64,000 nucleotides of DNA, from contig CALDHM010000013.1 of the NCBI GenBank assembly GCA_937941455.1, forward strand, positions 20,495 to 84,494. The letters are read 5' to 3'. A program made the position numbers and the translations under genes. The notes beneath the pieces are model-generated. The model ran no database searches. It was given only the letters and a program-made list of their open reading frames with translations, and was not told the origin of the DNA. Position 1 is the stretch's first letter; each line of letters opens with the position of its first letter. The DNA comes from an uncultured Pirellulaceae bacterium. Lineage in GTDB: Bacteria; Planctomycetota; Planctomycetia; Pirellulales; Pirellulaceae. Shown in pieces: positions 27,374 to 36,336 of this stretch.

Positions 27374-28342
27374 ATGGGAAAGGTCGTGGTGTTCGGCAGC
27401 GCCAACACCGATCTGGTGCTGAGGGTGGACGAGTTGCCTCAGCCGGGCGCAACGGTGCTTGGCCAGCAATTCTTTCAAGCGGCTGGAGGTAAGGGCGCCA
27501 ATCAAGCCGTCGCGGCGGCTCGTGCTGCTCGTCGTGAATGTGCAACGTCTGGCAACTTGGTCCACTCGGTAGTCTTCGTCAGTGCCGTTGGAAACGACGC
27601 CTATGGCCAGCGGACACGAGACGAACTGGCCCGCGAGTCGATCGAGCTGCATCACCTCCGAGTCGTTCCGGACTTGCCATCGGGAGTTGCCCTGATCATG
27701 GTTGATTGCCAGGGACACAATATGATCGGTGTCGCTCCTGGAGCGAATGAACGCGTTGATCAAGACTTCGTCGCGTCATTGCCCGATGCCTTATTTCAAG
27801 AGTCCCGCGTGGTGTTGGCCCAGCTGGAAATCCCGATTCCGGCAGTCCAAGCAGCCTTGCGTCGCGGCCGCGCGGCGGGAGCCATCACCCTACTCAATCC
27901 CGCCCCCCCCGATCCTCGTGTCGTCGAAAGCGGCCTGTTGGCCGATGTGGATCTGCTCGTCCTGAACGAGCACGAAGCGGCAGTGTTGGGTGGCCAAGTG
28001 ACGCAGCCGCACGACGATTGGGGCGCGGTCGCTGATCGCTTTCACCAGTGGGGGGTGTCGAGCGTGGTGATCACCTTGGGGCGAGACGGCTTTTTTCTGA
28101 GCACGGCAGACCAGCGTTACGCTGAGGTGGGTTTGCCGGTCGAGGCGGTCGATACCGTGGCGGCAGGCGATACTTTTGTCGGGGTCATGGCTTGCCGACT
28201 GGCAGAGGGTGCTGGTGTGCGCGAAGCGGCATGCTGGGGCAATGTCGCCGCAGCAATCTCAGTCACCCGCCCCGGGGCTCAACCCTCGATTCCGCATCGA
28301 TACGAAATCGAAGCCATGCTTTCTCGCCTCGGCCACAAGTGA
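27374..28342 (+). CDS. rbsK: Ribokinase / PfkB-family sugar kinase
   Basis: Cytoplasmic kinase of about 322 residues that phosphorylates ribose or a similar sugar with ATP. The start is ATG 27374; a GTG at 27368 immediately after the previous stop is possible. PfkB signature 1 is AAGGKGANQAVAAARA and signature 2 is DTVAAGDTFVGVMACRLAEG with the catalytic-base Asp near residue 266. The N-terminal VVVFGSANTDLVLRVDELPQ and the pattern of lengths match ribokinases better than fructokinases. It is the last gene of the symporter-mannosidase-PhyH operon. Confidence 0.85.
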   Translation: MGKVVVFGSANTDLVLRVDELPQPGATVLGQQFFQAAGGKGANQAVAAARAARRECATSGNLVHSVVFVSAVGNDAYGQRTRDELARESIELHHLRVVPDLPSGVALIMVDCQGHNMIGVAPGANERVDQDFVASLPDALFQESRVVLAQLEIPIPAVQAALRRGRAAGAITLLNPAPPDPRVVESGLLADVDLLVLNEHEAAVLGGQVTQPHDDWGAVADRFHQWGVSSVVITLGRDGFFLSTADQRYAEVGLPVEAVDTVAAGDTFVGVMACRLAEGAGVREAACWGNVAAAISVTRPGAQPSIPHRYEIEAMLSRLGHK

Positions 28343-28430
28343 TGGTCAAGGGTTTTCGGAAAGGGTTTGATCGGTGTGAACTCGCCTCGTGACCTATGGC
28401 CCCTGAGCTAACTTCAACAGCGAGCATTGT

Positions 28431-31256
28431 TTGCAAAAGCCAAAGTCCAATCCGAAGCAACCCTCCGAACTACGCGATGTCATTGCCCTGCGCGGCGTGC
28501 GGGTGCACAACCTTCAAGCGATCGACGTCGACCTGCCCCACGGGGAAATCATCGTGGTGACGGGCCCGAGCGGTTGTGGCAAGAGCTCTTTGGCCATCGA
28601 TACGGTTTTCGCCGAAGGCCAGCGGCAATATATCGAGACCCTCTCAGCCTTTACCCGCCAGTATCTCGATCAAATGCCGGCAGCCGATGTGGATGCCATC
28701 ACCGGTCTGCTGCCGACGGTCAAAATCGATCAACATTCGACGGCCGTAGGACCGCGCAGTACCGTTGGCACGATTACGGAGATTCATGATTTCTTGCGTG
28801 TTCTTTTTGCCCGTGTCGGCGAAGTATCTTGTTATCGCTGCGGTGCCGCCATCGGGCAACAGACCAGCGCCGACATCCAACGCTGGATCCAGCGACAGCC
28901 CGAGGGAACCAAGCTGATGGTGCTGGCCCCTCTGGTGCGGGGGCGGAAAGGAAAACACTTGGAGGTCCTGGAACAGATTCGCGCCGAACGCCTGGTACGC
29001 GTTCGCATCGATGGTGAGTTGTTCGATATCGAAAATGTTCCCCCGCTCGATTCGCGGCGGGCTCACACGATCGAGGCGGTCACCGATCGCATCATCGTTC
29101 GTCCAGGAAACGATGATCGCCTCCGCGAATCGATTGATTTGGCGATTCGCCTGACGGGACGCTTGGTCGGGGTTTCATATCAGACCTCGTCCGGTGGCCA
29201 GGAATGGGCAGAGCGATTGTTCAGCACCGAACTTGCCTGCCCCACCTGCGAGATCAGCTATCCGGAGATCGAGCCGCGAACATTCAGCTTCAACAGTCCC
29301 CACGGCGCATGCGCGACTTGCCAAGGTTTGGGAGTCACCGAGCAATTTGACCCCGATCGGTTGATCCCGGAACGCCACAAGTCGTTGGCTGGCGGTGCCG
29401 TATCGGCCTGGCGAATCTTAGATCGGAAACAACTGGCAAAGCGTCTGGACAACCTGGCGCCGCTGCTAAAAAAACTGTCGATTGCCCCTGAAACATCGCT
29501 CGCCGATCTCTCCGCTAAATCCTGGCAGGCCTTGTGGGATGGGACAGGTAAAGAGCCCGGATTGATGCGAGCGATCGAGGCGGAGTGGGCCACGGCGATC
29601 GATCCGCGCGTCTATGAGACTTTGGAGCAGGCGCGGGTGTCCCTTCCTTGTGGTGCTTGCGATGGAACGCGACTTGGTCCGACCGCGCGCGCCGTCCGGA
29701 TCGCCGGTCTTACTATTGGCGATGTGGCGAAACTCCCACTGACCGACGCCGCGGGGTGGCTCGAGGGTCTACTGTCGGATCTGCGCGAACAACCGCAGGC
29801 GCAATTGGTAATTCGCGAAATCGTTCATCGCTTGCAATTTCTGGATCACGTTGGCGTTTCTTACTTGACTCTCGATCGAGCCGGCTCGACCCTCAGCGGT
29901 GGAGAATTGCAACGCGTACGATTGGCCAGCGCGATCGGCACCGGTCTGACGAATGTTTGCTTTGTGCTCGACGAACCGTCGATCGGCTTGCACGCTCGCG
30001 ACAATGATCGGTTGATCACCGCCATCGCTGCGCTGCGCGACGCTGGAAACACGATTCTGGTGGTCGAGCACGATGAAGCGGTCATGCGAGCGGCCGATCG
30101 TATTGTCGACCTCGGCCCTGGTGCCGGAGCCCAAGGTGGGCGAATCGTCGCGCAGGGCGCCCCCCGCAGCGTCGAACGGTCTGCCTCGCTGACCGCGGAC
30201 TATTTGTCTGGTCGGCACGAGATCGCGCTCCCCAGTCGGCGCCGCGAGCCCACCGAGCGGCGAATACGTCTGACGGGCTGCCGCGGTCACAATCTCAAAC
30301 ACGTCGATGTCGAAATCCCTTTGGGCCTGTTGGTGGCGGTAACCGGCGTGAGCGGTTCCGGCAAAAGTACGCTGATCAACCAAACCTTGGCCCCCGCTCT
30401 GACCAATGAGCTGTACCACGCTCGTCGTCCTTGCGAACCGTTCGATACGCTGACTGGCGTTGAGTGGCTCGACAAATTCGTCGAAGTGGATCAACGTCCC
30501 ATCGGTCGCAATTCACGAAGTTGCCCGGCGACCTACACGGGAGTGTTCGATGAAATCCGGCAAGTGTTCGCGTGGACGAAGCGGGCGAAGCAAGCGGGGT
30601 TCGGCCCAGGCCGCTTCAGCTTCAATAGTGGTCCGGGCCGTTGCAGCGAATGCCAAGGCTTGGGAGTGCGCAAACTGACTATGAAGTTTTTGCCCGATGT
30701 CACCGTCGTCTGCGGCACCTGCGATGGACACCGCTACAACGATCAAACGTTGAGCATTCGTTACCGGGATTTTTCGATTGCCGATGTCTTGGAAATGCCG
30801 ATCAGCCAGGCCGCCGAGGTCTTTGCCGAATTTCCCCGCGTGCAGCGCGTGCTGCAAACGTTGGAACAAGTCGGTTTGGGCTATCTCTCCCTCGGTCAAT
30901 CGGCGACGACCCTTTCCGGTGGCGAAGCGCAACGTGTAAAGCTGGCGACAGAACTCAGTAGCCGTGAGACCGGCGCGGGACTGTATTTACTCGACGAGCC
31001 GACCACGGGATTGCATTTCGAGGATGTGCGGCGACTTCTCGAAATTTTGCAGCAGCTCGTTGATCGTGGAAACACGGTGGTCGTCATCGAGCATCACCTC
31101 GATGTCATCAAGACTGCCGATTGGATCATCGATCTTGGACCCGAAGGAGGCGCAGCGGGGGGGCAAATCATCGCCAACGGTCCACCCGAACAGGTCATGA
31201 ATGTCGCCGAATCTCGGACCGGACAGTTTCTGCGAAAATATTTAATGAGGAAGTGA
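28431..31256 (+). CDS. uvrA: UvrABC excinuclease subunit A
   Basis: DNA-damage recognition ATPase of nucleotide excision repair, 941 residues, the normal size. The start is a TTG at 28431 with a weak ribosome-binding site. Two ABC ATPase modules are present: Walker A GPSGCGKSSLAIDTVF near residue 45, then signature LSGGELQRVRLAS; and VTGVSGSGKSTLIN, then signature LSGGEAQRVKLATEL with DEPTTGLHFED. Zinc-finger Cys pairs are at CPTC/CATC (near residue 270) and SECQGLG/CGTCDGH (near residues 740-765), as in UvrA. It lies 88 bases after the sugar operon and is probably separate. Confidence 0.97.
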   Translation: MQKPKSNPKQPSELRDVIALRGVRVHNLQAIDVDLPHGEIIVVTGPSGCGKSSLAIDTVFAEGQRQYIETLSAFTRQYLDQMPAADVDAITGLLPTVKIDQHSTAVGPRSTVGTITEIHDFLRVLFARVGEVSCYRCGAAIGQQTSADIQRWIQRQPEGTKLMVLAPLVRGRKGKHLEVLEQIRAERLVRVRIDGELFDIENVPPLDSRRAHTIEAVTDRIIVRPGNDDRLRESIDLAIRLTGRLVGVSYQTSSGGQEWAERLFSTELACPTCEISYPEIEPRTFSFNSPHGACATCQGLGVTEQFDPDRLIPERHKSLAGGAVSAWRILDRKQLAKRLDNLAPLLKKLSIAPETSLADLSAKSWQALWDGTGKEPGLMRAIEAEWATAIDPRVYETLEQARVSLPCGACDGTRLGPTARAVRIAGLTIGDVAKLPLTDAAGWLEGLLSDLREQPQAQLVIREIVHRLQFLDHVGVSYLTLDRAGSTLSGGELQRVRLASAIGTGLTNVCFVLDEPSIGLHARDNDRLITAIAALRDAGNTILVVEHDEAVMRAADRIVDLGPGAGAQGGRIVAQGAPRSVERSASLTADYLSGRHEIALPSRRREPTERRIRLTGCRGHNLKHVDVEIPLGLLVAVTGVSGSGKSTLINQTLAPALTNELYHARRPCEPFDTLTGVEWLDKFVEVDQRPIGRNSRSCPATYTGVFDEIRQVFAWTKRAKQAGFGPGRFSFNSGPGRCSECQGLGVRKLTMKFLPDVTVVCGTCDGHRYNDQTLSIRYRDFSIADVLEMPISQAAEVFAEFPRVQRVLQTLEQVGLGYLSLGQSATTLSGGEAQRVKLATELSSRETGAGLYLLDEPTTGLHFEDVRRLLEILQQLVDRGNTVVVIEHHLDVIKTADWIIDLGPEGGAAGGQIIANGPPEQVMNVAESRTGQFLRKYLMRK

Positions 31257-31301
31257 TTTATCGAATCGTCTGTCTAGGCATTGATCCACCACTGATAGAC
31301 T

Positions 31302-31370
31302 AAAGCGTTAGCTCCCAGTGATGACAAGAACCGCGGGCCAACGCCCGGCGGCAGGCGGGATTTCGGGTAA
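31302..31370 (+). repeat. Dispersed repeat family 1, copy C
   Basis: Core AGAACCGCGGGCCAACGCCC preceded by GCGTTAGCTCCC and followed by GGCGGCAGGCGGG. It is downstream of uvrA in the 263-base gap before the convergent glycosyltransferase gene. Confidence 0.5.
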
Positions 31371-31519
31371 TGACCAGTTGCGTAGGCCGCGTGCGGAGGG
31401 AGGTCCCTCGAACATTCTCGAATTGGTCCGGCCGACAGCGCGAAATCATTTCTCTGGAAATACGTGGCCGCCTTTGGTGCTGCCGCGACCATGGATAACG
31501 CAACGGCGGTCACTGACCG

Positions 31520-32629
31520 CTACGCTGCTCGACGCAGCCTCGCGCGTTGCGATGCTAAAAGTCGTTCGTAGGTTTGTTCCACCATCCGCGTTAACACCTC
31601 GGGGGCGAACCTTTCCTGTACCGTCTGCCGCGCATGAGTTGCCATTTGAGCGCGTCGCTCGGCATCATACGCTGCCGCGATGACCGCTGCGGCCAAAGCC
31701 GACGGGTTATCCGGCGGAACCAACCAACCCGTTTTGTCGTGATCCACGATCTCCGTCAAACCGCCTACCGCGCTGGCGACAACGGGAATCCCAGCCGCTT
31801 GAGATTCGATAGCCACCAAGCCTAGAGGTTCTTTGAGGCTGGGGATGACGGTTAAATCCAGCGCTTGCAGGTATTCGTTGACATTGTTGCGAATGCCGAG
31901 CCATTTGATCCGCCGCATGAGGCGGTGCCGCAGAATAAACCGGCGGATCCGTTTGACATAACTTTCATCACGATGGAAACGGCCAATGAATGCTACTCGC
32001 GCATGCGGGACCTCCTCGAGAATCTGCGGCAGGGCGTGGACCAGCACCTCCTGACCCTTCCGCGGAATAACGCCCCCGATGACTCCCACCAAAAACTCAT
32101 GCGCGCCGTCATCCACATGCAATTCCCGCCGCAACCGCAGTCGGTGACGGGGATCCGTATTCAAGAATCGCTCTAGGTCGACGAAGCAGTGAATGGTCTC
32201 CAAACGACGACTCGGCACGCGGATCGTGTAACGCAAAAAATCGTGCGTCGCAGCGGAGTTGGCAATCACCAAATCGTGAAAATGCCATTGCGGGTGCAAT
32301 CGCGGCGCATGGCAAGTGGCGATGGTCGGCACCCGCGTGAGTAGCCTGAGGAACACGCCAAAGTGATTCGCTCGGCTCATGTGCGTGTGCACGATGTCAA
32401 AGCGTTCCCGCTGAATCATGCGGGCCGTCCGCAGCAAGTCGGTAGGAGGTAGCCGATTCATGTTGGAGCAGATCAAGGGCACCGTAAGCGGTTGCCGCTC
32501 GAGCCAGGACTCCCGGCGCGCCATCAGGGTGACGTCATGCCCCTCCCTGCGCAGCCGCTCCGCCAGGGCCTTGGCGTACACCAAGGCCCCATTCACTTCG
32601 CGACCAGATACGATTTGCAGGATTTTCAC
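31520..32629 (-). CDS. GT4-family glycosyltransferase
   Basis: GT-B glycosyltransferase of 369 residues from a GTG at 32629 (VKILQIVSGREVNGALVYAK); the open frame extends 23 residues further but starts poorly. The C-terminal Rossmann domain has the GT4 EX7E motif in PSLKEPLGLVAIESQAAGIP, followed by VVASAVGGLTEIVDHDKTGW, which binds the nucleotide-sugar. The N-terminal part begins with the GT4 hallmark of a strand plus glycine loop. Such enzymes build lipopolysaccharide or capsule glycans; the specific sugar is not visible. Confidence 0.9.
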   Translation of the reverse strand: MKILQIVSGREVNGALVYAKALAERLRREGHDVTLMARRESWLERQPLTVPLICSNMNRLPPTDLLRTARMIQRERFDIVHTHMSRANHFGVFLRLLTRVPTIATCHAPRLHPQWHFHDLVIANSAATHDFLRYTIRVPSRRLETIHCFVDLERFLNTDPRHRLRLRRELHVDDGAHEFLVGVIGGVIPRKGQEVLVHALPQILEEVPHARVAFIGRFHRDESYVKRIRRFILRHRLMRRIKWLGIRNNVNEYLQALDLTVIPSLKEPLGLVAIESQAAGIPVVASAVGGLTEIVDHDKTGWLVPPDNPSALAAAVIAAAYDAERRAQMATHARQTVQERFAPEVLTRMVEQTYERLLASQRARLRRAA

Positions 32630-32840
32630 GCTTCGAAAAATGGGTCCGGGAGGGGCTTGCAAGTGCCTAATAGCAGCAAAATCGCTGGCCTCAGTCAAGG
32701 TCAGTCTTGGAAACCGTTTCGTTTCGGGTGGTCTCCCGACCAGGACGATTTGGACTTTGAGCCTATCCCAGAACTGTCAGCCGCCCAAGCCGATAGGAAA
32801 AGCTTTGAAGTTGCGATCTGGCAGACTTCTTGTGGAAATT

Positions 32841-32912
32841 TTAACTCGAAGCCTCAGCGAGGGACCGTTCCTCGCTGATGCTGCGGGCTGGCGAGATGCT
32901 GCGGGCTGGCGA
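32841..32912 (+). repeat. Dispersed repeat family 2 (RSVSEG type) with a 9-bp hairpin and an 18-bp tandem duplication
   Basis: The sequence AACTCGAAGCCTCAGCGAGG resembles other family 2 copies (ACCCGAAGCGTAAGCGAG). TCAGCGAGG (32854-32862) pairs with CCTCGCTGA (32870-32878) around a seven-base loop. Immediately after, GATGCTGCGGGCTGGCGA occurs twice without mismatch (32877-32894 and 32895-32912). In one frame the repeat encodes LTRSLSEG. It lies in the 324-base gap between the glycosyltransferase gene and the zinc-ribbon protein gene. Confidence 0.7.
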
Positions 32913-32953
32913 AGGTAAATAATGATCCGCGGCTTGCCTTAACCACGCCGTGG

Positions 32954-34978
32954 CTACTTCGGCATTAGCAAGGCCGCGGAAATGATGGCAGGATTAACCG
33001 TGATTTGTTCTCGGCCAAAATCAACGTTGGTGCGGCCGCGCTCGACCTCCTCGATCAAGACCAGCCATCGTGTGCCCCGACCCATCACGTAGCGTTCAGG
33101 CTCAACCGGAATCGCAAAGGCCTGTGTGCCTTCGATCAGACGGATATAGTGCTTCGTCTGACCAAGTGTCGCGGCATGGACGACCTCGACGTAGGCAAGG
33201 CAAGGTGTTTCGGGGAGTAAGCCAGGAACCCCCAAACTTCGCAGCGCATGGATATTGTTGATGAACGATAGGCCGGGTTCGGCGACAAGCGATTTGATCT
33301 CGGTTTGCCAGTGCTTGATCTGTTGGTTGAGCGTCAGTTGATCCTCAAGCGGCATCGAATCTCGCTCGTTTCGCAAGATGTCTTTGGCGGTTTGCCAAGC
33401 GCGCAACAACTCGACGATCTGCAGCACTTCATCTGCCTTGTTGGGACGCCAGTCGAAAATCATGCAACGCCGCCCGCTCAGATTCAAATTACGGCTCAAT
33501 TCGAAATGAGGGCTGCTGGGAGACAGCTCTTTCACGTGCGGAGCTGGAGGCAGGTCCGCGTCGTCAGCAGCAACTCCGCTGGAAATCGATGCGTCGCGAT
33601 TCCGCCGTTGAGCTAGTGGCTGAGCTTCGACCTTGCCGACCTGCTTCACCAAATTGCGGATTTCGGCGCCGGAGATCACGAAGGCTGTTTCTGCTAGTGT
33701 TCCCCGAGTCACGACCCCTTGCAATTCGCCATCGATGGAAAAAATGGATGAGCCAAGCACGAGCGGGACCGCCGGTTCGAGCACAAGCCAATTCCGCTCG
33801 ATATCCAATTTCTCGCTGAGCAAGGCTTGCCGCTGGCTGTCGGCCAGCTGATTACTGTACGATTCGCCGATGAGTTTACCCTCGCTCAGCCAGGCGACCG
33901 ACGTCGTGTCGGGCGGAGTCGCCGCCAACAGGTAAACACCGATGACCGGGGGGTTTTCTGCTATTTTTAGGGTCGATATCACCTCCACCATCTTGCGATT
34001 GATCTGCAAAATCGCCAGGTCGAGCGATTCGTCGGCGGCGAGGATCGATTTGCAAGTATCGACCATCCCCGATGGATTGAAATTGTAAATCATTTGGTTG
34101 GGAGCGAGTCGACAGGTGACTTGATCGGCCCCGTATACCGCCGAATAGCTAGTGACGATCCAACCGCGCGAGTCGATAAGCGTGCCCGTGGTTTTTGTGA
34201 TTTTGCCCTCTCTCAAAACCTGCAACTCCAAGATCGATGGATAGATTTTCGGCCACAGCTCGCTCGCCTCGCGGGGGGTGTGAAAGCGAAATTTGGCTGG
34301 AGAAAACGTCCGTGCCACTTCCTCGGATCTAGCGGTGATGTTTGCCGTGGAGCTGGTCGCGCCGGGGCCAGTTGTATCGGCAGTCGCTACGGGTGGCTGC
34401 GATTTTGATTTCCCCGCCGATTCGGTTGCCGTTTGGTTGGTCGATGCGGTTTCAGCCTTACCGGACAACGTCACTTGTGCAGAAGATTCGACTTGCTGCC
34501 GTACTCTCCAGAAGACCATCATGGCGACCAGCAAGCTGATCGCTACGGCGCTAATAAAGTACACGATCCGATTGCGGCGCCGACGTCTTTGGCGGTCGAA
34601 ATATCGCGCGACGTCTCGCGGAGCGGAAGCGATCGCCGGGGTTTCCTTCGCGGTGTTCAAATGATCAGCATTCGGTGGAGTTAAATTAGTCTCCGTATCC
34701 GCGACGGGTACACTGTGGGCAAAAGGAAAATAATCCGGACTGAGCCGCTTGAAAAGTGGCGGCAAGGGGGGGGGAACCGGGAGTTCGGAAAGTGGCGTCG
34801 GAGATGGTTCGTCAGCCGCGAGCTTGTCATCAGCCAGAGGGTCTGCCGTTGTTTCGATTAAAGGCATGGTTTCCGGAGTGAAGCGATGCTGGCAGCGAGC
34901 GCAAACCACAATTTGGTCCGTCTCCGACAAGGTCACCCAAGACTCGCAAACCGGACACTCTACGCGAAAATTGCTCAC
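32954..34978 (-). CDS. Zinc-ribbon membrane protein with degenerate trypsin-like domain
   Basis: Protein of 674 residues from a GTG at 34978, with AGAGGGG about seven bases upstream. The N-terminal zinc ribbon has Cys8, Cys11, Cys26 and Cys29 (CPVC, CARC), a Pro-rich linker, and one membrane segment at about 138-157 (VYFISAVAISLLVAMMVFW) after a string of arginines. A trypsin-like (S1C) domain covers about residues 240-440: GTLIDSRGWIVTSYSAVYGA, ADESLDLAILQI and SSIFSIDGELQGVVTRG. The Asp (320) is kept, but the catalytic His aligns with Ser279 and the Ser position with Leu408 (alignment by eye), so it is probably inactive. The C-terminal 200 residues are of unknown fold. The topology puts the ribbon in the cytoplasm and the protease-like domain in the periplasm. 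Confidence 0.75.
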   Translation of the reverse strand: MSNFRVECPVCESWVTLSETDQIVVCARCQHRFTPETMPLIETTADPLADDKLAADEPSPTPLSELPVPPPLPPLFKRLSPDYFPFAHSVPVADTETNLTPPNADHLNTAKETPAIASAPRDVARYFDRQRRRRRNRIVYFISAVAISLLVAMMVFWRVRQQVESSAQVTLSGKAETASTNQTATESAGKSKSQPPVATADTTGPGATSSTANITARSEEVARTFSPAKFRFHTPREASELWPKIYPSILELQVLREGKITKTTGTLIDSRGWIVTSYSAVYGADQVTCRLAPNQMIYNFNPSGMVDTCKSILAADESLDLAILQINRKMVEVISTLKIAENPPVIGVYLLAATPPDTTSVAWLSEGKLIGESYSNQLADSQRQALLSEKLDIERNWLVLEPAVPLVLGSSIFSIDGELQGVVTRGTLAETAFVISGAEIRNLVKQVGKVEAQPLAQRRNRDASISSGVAADDADLPPAPHVKELSPSSPHFELSRNLNLSGRRCMIFDWRPNKADEVLQIVELLRAWQTAKDILRNERDSMPLEDQLTLNQQIKHWQTEIKSLVAEPGLSFINNIHALRSLGVPGLLPETPCLAYVEVVHAATLGQTKHYIRLIEGTQAFAIPVEPERYVMGRGTRWLVLIEEVERGRTNVDFGREQITVNPAIISAALLMPK

Positions 34979-35156
34979 AAATAGCCCCTCTGCACTTCTC
35001 CCTTTCCTTTATTTTTCGGAAAGTTGTCCCATTATTGCTAAGCTATGGTCGATCGACCATCAAATTTTAAGGGCAATCGGCAAATCTGACTCGTTGGGAA
35101 TCGCATCGCTCCCCGGGAGGACGAGCGACTGCTGGCCCGCATCCTTTCGGTTCCAG

Positions 35157-36305
35157 CTACTCTGCAGCCGAATCGAACGCGACCGTCGACAGATCGACCC
35201 CAAGGCACTGACGGGCGATGGACCTCAACGCTTCGACGTCCCCCACGAGGTGGATCGTCCGATGTCGATGTTCGTAGTGTTCCAGCGGCGCGAGGGCGAG
35301 GGCCGGTGACAGCGTTTCCAATTCGTAGAAGGGGCCGAGCGGCTCAGCGTCCGCTTGCGGGCCGTCGTTATAAGCGTTCACGACATCCCCCCGCCACGGG
35401 TGCTCCTGCCATTTCCAAAGATTGTTGGTGTAGCCCAGATCGGTTGTCGGCAAGCTGAACTCCACCAGCGTCAAGACTCCACGCTGCGGGTCCCAACTCC
35501 CCAGCCGAGATCGCGCGCGAGGATAGGCGACCCCAATTTTGCTCCGATACTTTCCGTCGCCACGAAACAAGATGACATGGTGCCGCTGGTCGATTCGCAG
35601 GCGGGATTCATCCAGCGGCCCAAAATAATCAGTGGTGACCACTGGCCCCAATTCTTGCTCCGGACCCGGTCGAAACGGGACGATCATGACCGCCGCGTCC
35701 GACGGCTGAAACATCCCCAGAATCCACAAGGCGGGGAGTCCTGTCGCGTGCGTCCAGGGCAGGTCACCAACGTTGGCAAGCGTCGTTCGGCTCTCGTGGG
35801 CAACCAGTCGCAACGAGTTGTTCAGCGATACGCCGAGAGCCGAGGCCACTTCCTCGCGCTCCAGCAAGATCAACGTCCGATGTAACTCCATTTCGAACCA
35901 ATGACCGCTGTGATTTTGCACGCGGGATCGGCCGGTACAGTGCACATGATGATCGTTTACCTCAGTCAGAGAAAACGGCAAGGTATCGATCAATGCCGGG
36001 CAACGCCAGTGTTCGAATCGAAACGGGTGCCCCGGTGGAAAATAGAATGAAAATTGGCCCCCCTCCGGTGCAATCCAGGCTCGATCCTCGCCGCCGTAGA
36101 GATTCGCTTGAGGATGCTCGTGCTGCGTTTCGATCAGTTTACGGTTGATCCAGCCAAAACCTGGGCTGTCGCTGGAAGTCGCCGACGTGACGATCCGCCC
36201 TTGCCACTGCGGGACGATGGCCGACGTGGCCCCCTCGCGATTCTGCAGGCAGATCACGTCGACGAATTGGGCGAGGAAGTCGAGATCATCTTGAAAACGA
36301 GTCAC
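35157..36305 (-). CDS. DUF6786-family protein
   Basis: Protein of 382 residues, GTG start at 36305 without a clear ribosome-binding site. The sequence VPQWQGRIVTSA, FGWINRKLIET, NLYGGEDRAWIAPEGGQFSF and the stretch HWRCPALIDTLPF match my memory of the DUF6786 family, which resembles galactose-mutarotase-like folds; this is from pattern recall, not a search. No signal peptide, so it may be cytoplasmic. It follows the PQQ-propeller gene by 31 bases on the same strand, so the two are probably cotranscribed. The biochemical role is unknown. Confidence 0.6.
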   Translation of the reverse strand: MTRFQDDLDFLAQFVDVICLQNREGATSAIVPQWQGRIVTSATSSDSPGFGWINRKLIETQHEHPQANLYGGEDRAWIAPEGGQFSFYFPPGHPFRFEHWRCPALIDTLPFSLTEVNDHHVHCTGRSRVQNHSGHWFEMELHRTLILLEREEVASALGVSLNNSLRLVAHESRTTLANVGDLPWTHATGLPALWILGMFQPSDAAVMIVPFRPGPEQELGPVVTTDYFGPLDESRLRIDQRHHVILFRGDGKYRSKIGVAYPRARSRLGSWDPQRGVLTLVEFSLPTTDLGYTNNLWKWQEHPWRGDVVNAYNDGPQADAEPLGPFYELETLSPALALAPLEHYEHRHRTIHLVGDVEALRSIARQCLGVDLSTVAFDSAAE

Positions 36306-36336
36306 TGCTGGGTTGGTTGGTTGTCGTGAGCCGTGA

